Shown here piece after piece: positions 24,227 to 35,400 of a stretch of DNA of 64,000 nt. The stretch covers positions 17,109,014 through 17,173,013 of the forward strand of contig CP141144.1 of the NCBI GenBank assembly GCA_035235625.1, in the 5' to 3' direction. Position 1 is the first letter of the stretch. The number at the start of each line of letters is the position of its first letter. The notes under the pieces were generated by a model. It worked only from the letters and a program-made list of their open reading frames with translations, was not told the origin of the DNA and made no database searches. The position numbers were made by a program, and so were the translations under genes. Source of the DNA: Saururus chinensis. Lineage: Eukaryota; Streptophyta; Magnoliopsida; Piperales; Saururaceae.

Positions 24227-24659
24227 TTCACAGGCCACAGCATTGGGGAGCTGCGGAGGGAGAAGAAGATATGGCGGAGGAGTGTTGGAGAGGACGAGAG
24301 TGGAAGGGTGGTGGCGAAAATGGGCGAGTTTTGGGGTGAAATTACGGGGACCACCTCACCGGGGCATCGGAATCTCTCTTGCGGACGGGCCAGGCATCTT
24401 CCGCGGGGAGAGGGAATGATTCGCTCCTTTTTGAGTCGGTTTTTGGCTCCAACACGCCGCTTCAGGGTGGGAGGGGAGGATGTCCTGCGGGTGCGCGTAA
24501 AGACAGCTCCGTCCACTCCAGGGATTCGACCGCGGGACTTCCCCGAGGCCGAATCGGCAAAAAAGTTAACAAACGCACGCGTAAAAATTAAGTTTTGATT
24601 GGTCTAAATAAGTGCAACTTTAAGCACGATCTGGTTTTACGATGTTTTACAAATAAGAA

Positions 24660-25345
24660 AAAGTTTGAACCTACGTTTGGGCTCTATGGGCCGTCGGATT
24701 TACATCTGGCGGCTCATAATACTCATAGGTTTAAATACATATGAGTAACCATGAGTGTTATATGCCATCGGATATAAATTTAATGGCCTATAGGGCTCAG
24801 GCTCACATAGGTTTATATGAACCCGGGCTCATATAAACGGGACTCTTACAAATATATTGATGAGTTAGTTATTAAATAGTAAAATATGTAGCTAATATAA
24901 TATAAGGAAAAAGTTTATATGAGTCAGGGCTCATATATGCCTATATGAGCCCGGGCTCTATGGGCCATCGGATTTACATCCGATAGCCTATAATACTGAT
25001 GGGTTTTATGAATATTATAAACTTATGAGTAATATGGGCCGCCAGATATAAATCCGACGGCCTATAGAGCCCAGGCTCACATAGAGATATATAAGCTCAT
25101 GCTTATATAAACAGGACTCTATAATATAATGTATATTAAATAAAAAAAGTTTATATAAGCATGGGCTTATATACGCCTATGTGAGCCCGGGCTCTACGGG
25201 CCGTCGGATTTATATCCGGTGGCCCATAATATTTATGGGTTTAAACTCATAAATATTACCCATAAAAATTATGAGCCGTCGGATGTAAATCTGAAGGCCC
25301 ATGGAGTCATGACTCACGTAAGTATATATGAGCCCGGGCTTATAT
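24660..25345. repeat. Tandem cluster of palindromic units
   Basis: Three related units of roughly 220-240 bp. Each has a left half ATGAGCCCGGGCTC-TATGGGCC-TCGGATTTACATCCG... and a right half that is close to its reverse complement (GACGGCC-TATAGAGCCC-GGCTCACATAG). The palindrome GAGCCCGGGCTC occurs near 24944 and 25182, with near copies at 24819 and 25328. Each unit could fold into a long hairpin. No coding sequence. Confidence 0.8.
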
Positions 25346-25356
25346 ATACAAGACTC

Positions 25357-25411
<55 letters not shown>
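25357..25411. repeat. (TA)n microsatellite
   Basis: About 55 bp of uninterrupted TA dinucleotides immediately after the palindromic cluster. Confidence 0.97.
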
Positions 25412-25415
<4 letters not shown>

Positions 25416-26187
25416 TAGAGCTTCATTTGGCTCCCCCTAAGAGGGGTAGAATAGGTAGGCCCAATGGAGTTTTTTCGTTAAATCTTATGAGAGAAAAATT
25501 TTAAATAAAATGTGATAAAATATTTTATATAAAAATAATATTATAATAAAATCGTTTTACTTTAGTGCAATAGGGAGAGCCAAATAATGCCATAACATTT
25601 TCCATAGTTGGATATGGCGGACAATTTGTTTTCATGATCGTATCCGTTAGATAGTCGAACATGGTCACAGTTAAAATACAGTCAAACACGGTCATAATTA
25701 GTATCTCAAATAATCCAACTAACCAATTACCAGCCCATGATAATCATGACTCCACCCCCGGGATTAATATAAGACCAACTATTAAAAGAATGCTCCCACT
25801 CGGCGTAGGGAATGTATAGGAGTCTTTCATATTTGAGATAGATAATGTATACATTATTAACACCAATATTCGTTAATATATATGTCGTTGATCTCAAATA
25901 TCAAGGGTTTTTATGTATTTCTTATATTAGGTTAATTGTCAGTGGGGGTATTAAAAACATTTCCTATAATAAGACGATCAACTTGGGAAGCATTGCTCCC
26001 TACTGACAACGAGCCTAACATAAGCTGTGCATGGGAGCCATTTATCTATGAGATGCACTAGCATATGCACCATCAATCTTAAATGTAAAGAGCTCATTTT
26101 GTGCAACTTATGCTAGGCTCATTATTAATTGAGAGCACAAAAAATACTTCATTAATATCAAGTTTGAGTCAAGGTTAATCCTACTTA
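25412..26187. other. Spacer with no recognisable gene
   Basis: AT-rich non-coding DNA with scattered short inverted repeats. No feature can be supported. Confidence 0.4.
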
Positions 26188-26507
26188 GAGGTGGCAAAGG
26201 GTTTGGGCTTAACTCTCATCTCCAAAGGCAACCCCTTGTGCTAGCCTTTTTTTTTTTTTAAAAAAAAAGCCTATAAGGCCGAAGGCCCAATGGGTAGGGG
26301 CAATTAATTGGCCTACGAGCATGAGGGCTGGGCCTCGACTAGGCCCAAACAACAATATGGCCGGGCCAATTTAGGCATCGAGCCACGACATGGTTAGGCC
26401 GATTTAAGCCCTGGGCCTTAAATCTTGGGCTCGGCCACGACCTTACTATTTTATGGGGCCATGCCACACCTAAGCGTGGTTAGGTCGGGCTTAGCTTTGC
26501 CACCCTG
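26188..26507. mobile_element. Putative non-autonomous hAT-like repeat
   Basis: About 320 bp beginning GAGGTGGCAAAGGGTTTGGG and ending CTTAGCTTTGCCACCCTG, which form a terminal inverted pair (GGTGGCAAAG / CTTTGCCACC) of the CAGGGTGGCAAA type common in plant hAT-like elements. The interior is rich in GGCC/GGGCC motifs. An 8-bp TSD was not found. Confidence 0.5.
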
Positions 26508-26848
26508 CTTGAGTTGAGCCTCATGGTTATGGAAGTTGAACTCAACTAATCTCATGTCCATTTGAAAAAAAAAGTGTAATTTTTAAGTAAGGTGGGCATC
26601 TTTAAAAGACAAAGTTTTAATTAATTATAATTAACTAAAATTTAATTAATTTAATTATTTAAAATTCTAGTATTCCTCCTACTTAGGTAAGAAATATTTT
26701 ACTTAAAATTATGAGAGAAAAAAATATATTTTATGTAAAATAAATAATTTTATAAATAAAATATTTAATATAAGATAAAAAAAGTTTTCTTTTTTGCTTT
26801 AGTAAAAAATGGCTAAAAAAATTTAATAGAAAATACTCCTATAATCTA

Positions 26849-28196
26849 CTCCCTCTGTCTTATATTATTAACTTTAATAAAAAAATTAATATTCTATATT
26901 AATTGCTCCATTCACTTAATTTAAAACATTAAACCGGTCTCAAATGCTTCACACACTTTCCTAAATACAAAACAAAGACTAGCCTTCTTGCTCACCGGTC
27001 TCGCCGAGATCGTGGGTTGGAGCCTGTGCATCAGTCAGGCATGGGGGAGATTTTCCTTAGGATGGGTGCCACTCACGAGACATCGCCGAAGAAGTGCTGC
27101 GAGACGCGACGCAAGAGGATACAAATGTGATAGATTGCCGCGTTGGCTGAGGGGACATGATCACCCGCGTTGCATCCCTGCAAGCCTGCAAGGGCGGGAG
27201 CAGCTCGAACACTGGAGACAAGAAGAGGGACCGGTCCGAAGTTATGGGCGAGCCGATGCGGGCTAGAGGTGGTGCATTCTTGGCCGGCTCCTCTTTGTCG
27301 TCGACGTGTTCCAGCGATGCGGCGGAGAAGTCGAGCTCAAGTTAGGCATTGTTGCCTACGTCACCGCCCGTGTATAGTGTGTTCTCACTATCTGGCTGGG
27401 CTCGCGACATAGAAGACCCGGTGGCGGCGATGATCGACTTGTTCCGGCTGACAATTGCATCACCAAAATGTCGCCATCTTCGCCTTGCTTGCTTGCTTTA
27501 CTGCGGATAGATTCTTGGCTGTTAGTAGAGTGAGTTTGGGGTGACAGTCTAAAGGACGATGATCAAGGACTACTCTTTTTAACTCTCTTCTCTCTACTCT
27601 ATGTTCCAACTTTTTCATAACCATTTTTCATTTCTTCCTCAATTCCCTTTTCGCCTTCCACGTGGGGGTAATGGTGGCCATTTCACCTTCATGCTTCGCC
27701 TCCTCGTTTGGCCGTGTTACTGACATCCACTTTGCGACGTCTCGAGCCGCATCTCTTCTCTGTCCAAACTTCACTCCCGAACCGGCTTCCTGTCCTTGGA
27801 TTCCTTTGGTTTCCCCTTCTCCTCCTCCTCTCCTTTGGTGGTTTAGTGCCTGGCCTTTGCAGCAAGCGATTCTCTTCATCCTTCCATCCCTTCCCACCCA
27901 TGACACCACTTCTTCGTTTGATTTTTTTTGGTGGTGATCGCCAAATTGTCCTCTTTGTTGCTGGTGCTTGCAACGGTAACTGGCGCATCCTAGACGTATA
28001 AGTATGTACAATGTTGGCATCCGCTCAGATCCAATCGGGTGGGGAGCCAGATTGCTGATATGGTGAGCCAGATGAGCAGCTTTTTGTGTTCTCACTTTTC
28101 TTATTGAGTTGGATAAATAGTTTAAATGGCTTGTAGCTATTATTTTAATAAAATAAAAAAAATTAAAATAGAGATATTAATATAGAATAAAGGGAG
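26849..28196. mobile_element. Non-autonomous mariner-like element with GC-rich cargo
   Basis: The left end CTCCCTCTGTCTTATATTA and the right end ATATAGAATAAAGGGAG are the inverted ends typical of Stowaway/mariner-like elements, and both are flanked by TA (26847-26848 and 28197-28198), the expected target duplication. At 1348 bp it is far larger than a usual MITE. The interior (about 26960-28100) is GC-rich and has several partly open frames on both strands, for example a plus-strand stretch near 27360-27480 reading VYSVFSLSGWARDIEDP, but no transposase and no protein family that I recognise. It may carry captured genic DNA. It ends about 1.2 kb upstream of the RING-PHD start codon. Confidence 0.6.
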
Positions 28197-28499
28197 TATC
28201 TAATTAAAAATACGCCGTTTTCGGGAAAGCGTTTCTCGTACTCGTGAGCTAAGTTTAAGGAGTAAGGGGAACATTTATTTTCGAGACGGACGGCGGATAC
28301 GCTAAAGCGTAAGGACTAATGCGCCGTCCATGAAAATTGACAAGGTCGAACAAGAAAAACGCTTCCCATTTCTGGCTAGGTGGATCGAGTTGCAGTGGCA
28401 CACAGGTCGGGCAGGGCCCCCAGATTTTGCCTCTCCTGGGGAGTTGGGTCCATTCTGCTGCGAGCCTCCAACATCTCATCCGGGCTTGTGTGTGCTTCA

Positions 28500-28635
28500 T
28501 ATCTGTACTCCGCAGGTGCAATAAATAATTAAATACGCGCCGATGAGCTGAGGAACTCTCACCGATCGGCTCAAAGGTTTTACGACCTTCTTCTGTTGGG
28601 AGGCCGATCACTGTAAAATTTGCGCCAATTTCGAG
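28500..28635 (+). other. Possible 5' UTR exon of the RING-PHD gene
   Basis: A consensus donor (TTTCGAG then GTACGT) lies at 28636, upstream of an acceptor TTACTTGCAG ending at 29370, which opens a leader exon containing the start codon at 29418. The exon's 5' end is a guess. No transcript evidence is available here. Confidence 0.35.
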
Positions 28636-29384
28636 GTACGTATCTTGATTGATTATCATCCAATTTGCGTGTCGCAACTTCTGGCGTGATTGAGCTATTT
28701 GGCGTCCAAAATTTATGAATTTTCTGAAACTGGACGACTGATCACGTAGACAGGTTCAAAGGATAAGTTAGGGGCGATCAGTCGGAAAGAATATGGCGAT
28801 TGATGCAGGTTTTACTATGCCAAGGAGGCAAGGACGCTGCCGCTATTCTATTTGGCATTTCCAAGTCAGTTCTTAATTCATAACTATTCAAGCTTCCCTC
28901 TCTTTTTATCTTTTCTTGTATGAATAAAATATCTTGAAGCTGTTCTGGTATTATACTTTTACTTTCGGTTATATTGCTATTAATTTGGATAGTATCTTAC
29001 TCTTGAAGTATAAAGAAGTTTTGAATATTGACAAATGATGAAAAGATGCTGAGCATTGCATTTTGCAGGCCATTTTTGGGAGAACAACTATTATTCTACT
29101 TGCTATACAACTTAAATAAAGGTTTCTAGCAAAACAATCTTGTACCCGTTTTCAGTTTTTACCTTGTGAAGCTACAGGTGTTTTGGTGTTGGCATGTTTG
29201 GAGTGGCTATGAATTTGAACAGCTCATTTGTTCATGCTTCATGTCTATATGTGTAGAGTTTACGTGCATTATTGCATTTTTAAGACCGTAGCAACCAAAA
29301 AAACTGTCAGCAGAATGAAATTTTTTTCTTCTTCTTCATTTTTAAAATACTTCTTGTGTTTTACTTGCAGATTTAGTGAAAGGC

Positions 29385-29411
29385 ATGAGCCTCAAAAGGG
29401 GTTTTTTGTGA
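29385..29411 (+). promoter_or_regulatory. Short upstream ORF (8 codons) next to the RING-PHD start
   Basis: In the presumed leader, an ATG at 29385 opens an 8-codon frame (MSLKRGFL) that stops with TGA at 29409-29411, six bases before the main ATG at 29418. If transcribed, it could lower main-frame translation or require reinitiation. Whether it is conserved is unknown. Confidence 0.4.
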
Positions 29412-29417
29412 GGCAAT

Positions 29418-32400
29418 ATGGAATTGGGAAGTCATGATTGCATATCAGATGAAGCAACTCTTGGTGATGGAGAGAATATTGTAATTTCTGCTTTTCATAT
29501 GGCTTTTGTTTGTGTTGTTGTTTGTTATCTATGGCCAGAAAAAATTACACAATATGATACTCTTGTGAAACTACTTGGTCCAGAACTGTGATATCCACAC
29601 AGTAAATTTTGTGTGTACGCATATACACATTACTCTGGTGAAGATTATAGGAACCCAAGCTATTGTTGTAATTGTTGATTTGTGTTTGCTTTGCGGGATC
29701 GTGCAGGATCACAATTCACGAGAGAACGAGAGGTGTGGAATCTGTACAGATCTTGTAATCGACAGAGGTGTCCTGGACTGCTGTGATCATTGGTAATGTT
29801 GCAATTTACAAATAATATGTGTGGAGTTTTACACAGACATATATACTCATATACATAGGTCTGCAAATGCATGCATGCCTGTGTATAGGTGTATCTATAA
29901 TGCTTAAAGGTTGCTGTTTGGGATTCTGTTCTGACCCTCTATGCCAACGATGCCCCTATATCGACAGTGCCAAGTGGGCTCGGTATAGTGGTAGTAGTAG
30001 TAGTAGTCTTAATAATGATTATTATAATTATTTGGATGATGTTGATAATTTCTCTTTATGACACTTAAAAACCACTAAAAGTGGGTTCTGTCAACACTTA
30101 AATTTGTATCTATTTTTATTCTTTTATGCTTAATATGAGCATTTTGTGAATCATGGAGAGATTGATTTAGAATTATAATTTCAATATCAATTTAATAGAG
30201 AAGATAAATATAAAATAAAAAAAAATAAAACACAATTAGCAGCTTGAGAGCCACACCAATTAGTCCATAATTTCTCCTTATAGGCCAAAATATAGACTTT
30301 TCCATATAACTCTAAATTTAATTTTATTGAATGAATTTGGCAAAGAAAATTACAAATCTTCCAAATATTAAACTGAGCCCATGCAAAGTACATTTCCACC
30401 AACCTAATTTAACAGTTAGGCATACATCCAGTAGGAAAGCAAGGTAGCCTTTACCAGATTCGTGTGCTTCATCCTTAAGGGTTAAGTTCCTGGTCACCTA
30501 GTCGTGAAAACCAGCCCAAGGCTGAGTTTAAATTGTCTTGGCTTTTGTCTCAGGGGGTCAATCTTGAACTCAGCCTGCTTAAGCTTCAGTTGATCCAGGA
30601 GCTCACTTGTCGAGGCGAGTCAAGCAAATCGTTCATTAATATTTACGTATTTTGTCTTAAATTAATATATAAAATATGTATAAAATAAAAAATATATTAT
30701 CATGACCTAGCATGGTCAACCAGTTAGGCAAAGCATCCTTCAAGTGTGGCCAGAAGACATCTGCTATGCTACATGAACTTATTATAACGAGTCATGTTAA
30801 ATATATTAATAAAAGATAATCTTCTACAGGATGGAAGTGATGCAAGCTCTGCTACTTCATCCATTTCAATTAAACGATGTTCCCATAAAGATTGTAGATG
30901 AGTAAATACCCAATGCTCAACATATGCTTGCTTAAAAATTAGCCTTATGATCTCAAATTATGCTATGTACCATCTCATCTTGGGTGATTCTTGGTCCATA
31001 TGGGTTCTGCATATTGTAAAAAATATTTTGAAAGGATGAATAGGCCAGATTAATCACTTAAACAACTTGTTGAAATGGCACCTATGCGTTCATTTCGTAA
31101 ATTTGTTCTACCAAATTGGTTCTTGTGAGCCTTGTATTCAAGGTATGAAGTAAATTTCTTTCATTCATTGTTTTAGTCTCAGATCTCAGCCTCATTTCGG
31201 TTGGCTAAAGAGATGAAATCTCTGAGACCAAAGAGATGAAATCTTGGAGAGATCATGTAGAATGATCTCGGTGATTGTAAAGAATTTTTTTACTTATGTT
31301 TTGACAATTTAAGCATACATGAATATCTAGAAGAGCTAATACTAATCTCAAACAATAACATCGGGATATTACACTTGCATTAACAAAATTTACGCTAGTT
31401 AGGTAGAAAATATGATGATGCTAAGGAGTTTATTAACCAAAGCAGGTCAACAGTTAGGATCCTTGACATGGTTGAAGTAAACATCAAATAGTGCATGAAA
31501 AAATTGCTCAGGAATGCCCATTCCCCTATGTATAATGAACCACATCCCCAGCTGGAAATTGTACATAAGAGTCATGGACGATATGTAACAGCTATTAATA
31601 CATGCTTTACAAAACTTGCCTTCTAGCATCTCTACCTACAATGGACACTTGTAGGTGAAGCCTGCCTGTCTTATGGGAGTTCCGCCAACATCCGTACGTG
31701 GAGGGTGGGGAGACAAAGAAAAAATGGTAGCTTCAGTTTTTAGGGAAAAAAACAGGAGAATGATTATTTTTTTTTTTTGAAAGATGAGGGAACTGAGATC
31801 TTGGCAAGACCTCACGAATTCCATCTTTGTACCAAACCGTGTGCTTGAGCCTGATTTGTTTCCTGTTGGAATGGCTATGTTACCTCACACTCAGGCACAG
31901 AACTGAGCCTTTGGACTGTTCATGTTTTTTAAAAACAAACACTGCATGCTGTAGTATAGAATTTTGATTAAGAAATTTGACTGCTAGCAATTAACATAGT
32001 GAGTATCATATCAGTATACTTATTCAATAAAAGTTATATGTTATGAGTAATATATTTAATTAAGACAAATAAAGTCATAAGGATCTTATGTACATGGGCA
32101 TCTATTTGCAATGCTTTGTGAACACATGGTATGCGGGCACACACAAGCACATGCACTACAAAGACATATATGGGGCGGGAAGATTGTGTTTGAATACAGA
32201 TGCACTGGCTGTATATATCTCAGATTATAAGATGCTACTTACTTTAATGTGTGTCTCGTAAATTGATAGAGGATAAAATAGATGTCCAGTGTTCTGTCGT
32301 GTAAGCTCTTAAAATCGCATATCATGTTAATAGTCGAGTTTTACATTATTTTGAAGTGAATACATTAAAATGCCGAAAACTAAGATGAGGGAGAAAATAT

Positions 32401-35400
32401 GTGCCTAAGTCCTTGGGGTCAATGATGCATGCCATTCACATGCTAAAAATTCATCATTTGTGAAACATGAATGCAGCTATGTGACCGAACTTGAACACAT
32501 ATATACATGATTTTTTTTTTTCAAAATGTGTGATGCCCAAAGATGATTGGCCATTATCTGGTTTGTTTCTGAATGACATAACCCATGGTTAGAAATATAT
32601 CTCAAATGTATGTCTATCTGTTTCTCTCAACTGATAGAAGATATCTATATCTGTATCTTCCCCAATATCTGAGATATATCGGTGAAATCTGAGATATATC
32701 TCGGATATTGGAGATATATCTGAGATATTTGGCAATATCATAGGTCCATCCCCTCTTTCCAGTGCACTTCCAAGCACCCAGATCTTTTTGCATTGATAAA
32801 GGATGAACTAACAAGCCATATTCAAGAAGTTTTTTGGTGCATGTTGTTTACCAATCATAGGTCGAGAAGAAATATTTAATCTTGATTATTTTAGATATTT
32901 GGGTTCAATAGTTGATGCAAATAGAGAACTAGATGGAGATGTTTATATAGGACTGGGTAGTTGAAGTGAAGAGCAGCTTCGAGGGTACTTTGTGATAAAT
33001 TCATTCCTAATAAGGTAAATAAAAGAGAACATTGTTGAGACCAACAATATTGTTTGGTAAGAATGTATGGCAATAAAGATGAGCCATATAAATAACAATG
33101 AACATAGTAGAAATGAGTGACATTGTATGGTACACAATAAATGATTACTGATAAGATACTTTGTATTGGAAACAACCACAATAGTGGAAACTAAGCGGTA
33201 GCCCTAATGAGGGATAAATTGGGAAAAAATTCATTAGATGGCTCAGCCATGTTTAAAGGAGACTACCAACAGTGCATGTAAGGAGATGTGATTGATGACT
33301 TGTGGGGACACCTAGTAGAAAAAGAAGACGACCATAGATAACTTGGAAAGAACTAAAAAAAGACTTAGGATGTATGATTTGGATTTGGAAATGGCCTACG
33401 ATAGGGAAGTTCAGCAAAGCAGAATTCAAGTCTCCAACCCCATACAAATTGGGATAAGGTGTAGATGATGTAATGATGATGATAATAAATTACATTCACA
33501 TTAAGTCTTAACTAAATTAAGACTCGTGTTATTGCTCCAGGACTGAACTGTTTTCTCTTCTGCTATATGTACCTGCAATTCTGTAGAGTATAACCTACAT
33601 CACTTGGGTTTCCATTCAACCCCCAACATATTTACAGTTCTATTTGCCATGATATAGTTGGAGGAAAATGGGTGTTCGGTACTTATATAAGTGTTGATAT
33701 GTCATCAGGTTTTGTTTTCCATGCATCGACAACTGGGCTGGTATCACTAATCTTTGTCCATTATGCAAGAATGAATTTCAATTGATCACATGTGTTCCAG
33801 TAAGTACAAATACTATTATTAGAAGCTAAGAATACTGTGTGATTCTTATTTTTAAAGTAATTTAGATTGTCTGTATACATGGCCGTTGGACAGTTGGATA
33901 CATCTATAGATGTGTTAGATTCTTGTCGAACATCCATCCGGTGATATTTGTCTGATAATTTGGGTGTCTATTTGTTTGCATGTGTCTGTTTGGGCCGGCC
34001 TAGGGTTGATATACATTGTTGGGTCATTCCTTAACCACTCGAGCTTTTGAAGTAACTTGGTTTCTAAGATAGACCAATTATCCAACAATCACCATCACAC
34101 TTGAAGGGAGTTGGTGAATATGTGACGCAATGATGACCCCTTTGAGTTTAGATGTGGTTTGAAATAGAGCTGCATGGTGGAAGAAGTCCATCTCCAAGCC
34201 CAAATAGTTTTTATTTAGAGGTGGTGGTCATTGCTATCCTATTGTTGTACGAGAAGATTGTTTCTTTTTGTCACCCTTCTTCCAAGCCCTTCTTTGTTTC
34301 CTGGACAGTTTAATTTAATATTTCAAAATGTCTTCAAATCTGAGAAAAAAATTAATTTTTGCAGATAAAATTAAATTTGGATAATTTGTTTGTTATAAAT
34401 TTATGAGTTGCTAAATTGTCTTTTTGTTGATTTTGTTCCTCGCTTATGCTATGCAAATTATTTCATGCTGTTTAAATTTATGTGGATAAATTAGGTATAT
34501 GATACTATTGGAAACAACAAAATTGTGGAAGATCCACTTTTGAGGTAACTTTCTGGCTATTGGATGAATAGGTTGTTTGAAACTTTAGATTCATACAACT
34601 TGCTTTCTATCTTCTACGGGGAAGCAATTTCAGGATGTTACTGCTTGCCTTTTGTGTTAAATTTCTTTTACTTGCTCTATATATTTGTATTCTTCAGGGA
34701 TGATGATTGGAGTACAGAAGGAGAGAATAACACATTATCTTTTCCATCATACTATATAGATGAAAATGTAAATTTTCCTTAGTGTATTATTATGTTTTAT
34801 GGCTGCAGCTTTCCCCATTTCTTGTCACATTCTTAGATCAGACTAATCTTGTAGGCAGTTATCTGTTTAGATGGTGATGGCTGCAAGGTACGATCTGGGG
34901 TAGCAGTCATGGAAGACAACGTGCCTCTGGATACATCAATTGCTTGTGATTCTTGTGACTTATGGTAAATGAAGTAATGTGATAAACAATATTCCACTTA
35001 TACTTGGAAATTGTTTTGTTACCTGCCTCTTCTTTCTCATTGCTTATTGTATTTAAAAATCAAAGAGGCGGTTGTCTACATGAATAATGGCTTTGTATTA
35101 TAAAATGTATGCAAAAGGTTATAGGCGGTTGTCTACTTGTTAATATGTAATTATATGGTTTGGATTTGGGTTTCTGAGAAGAGATTTGAATTGTGCTTTT
35201 GTTAAATAAGAAATTGGGTTGAAACAGTGGAATCCTAAAAAGAAGCATGTTGCCAATGCAACTTTTTAGAAGAGATGATCATTGGTTGTCATTTACTTTA
35301 AATCTAGCTGTATACCTGTTTATTATAAGGATTTAAATTCTGTTGACAAGTTGACTACCTGTTGCCATAGATTGTGAAGCCTATACCATTCACTGAACAA

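Noticed and set aside
27628..28095. A 155-codon minus frame in the mariner-like element
   Set aside because: Charged low-complexity sequence overlapped by two plus frames; no domain recognised.
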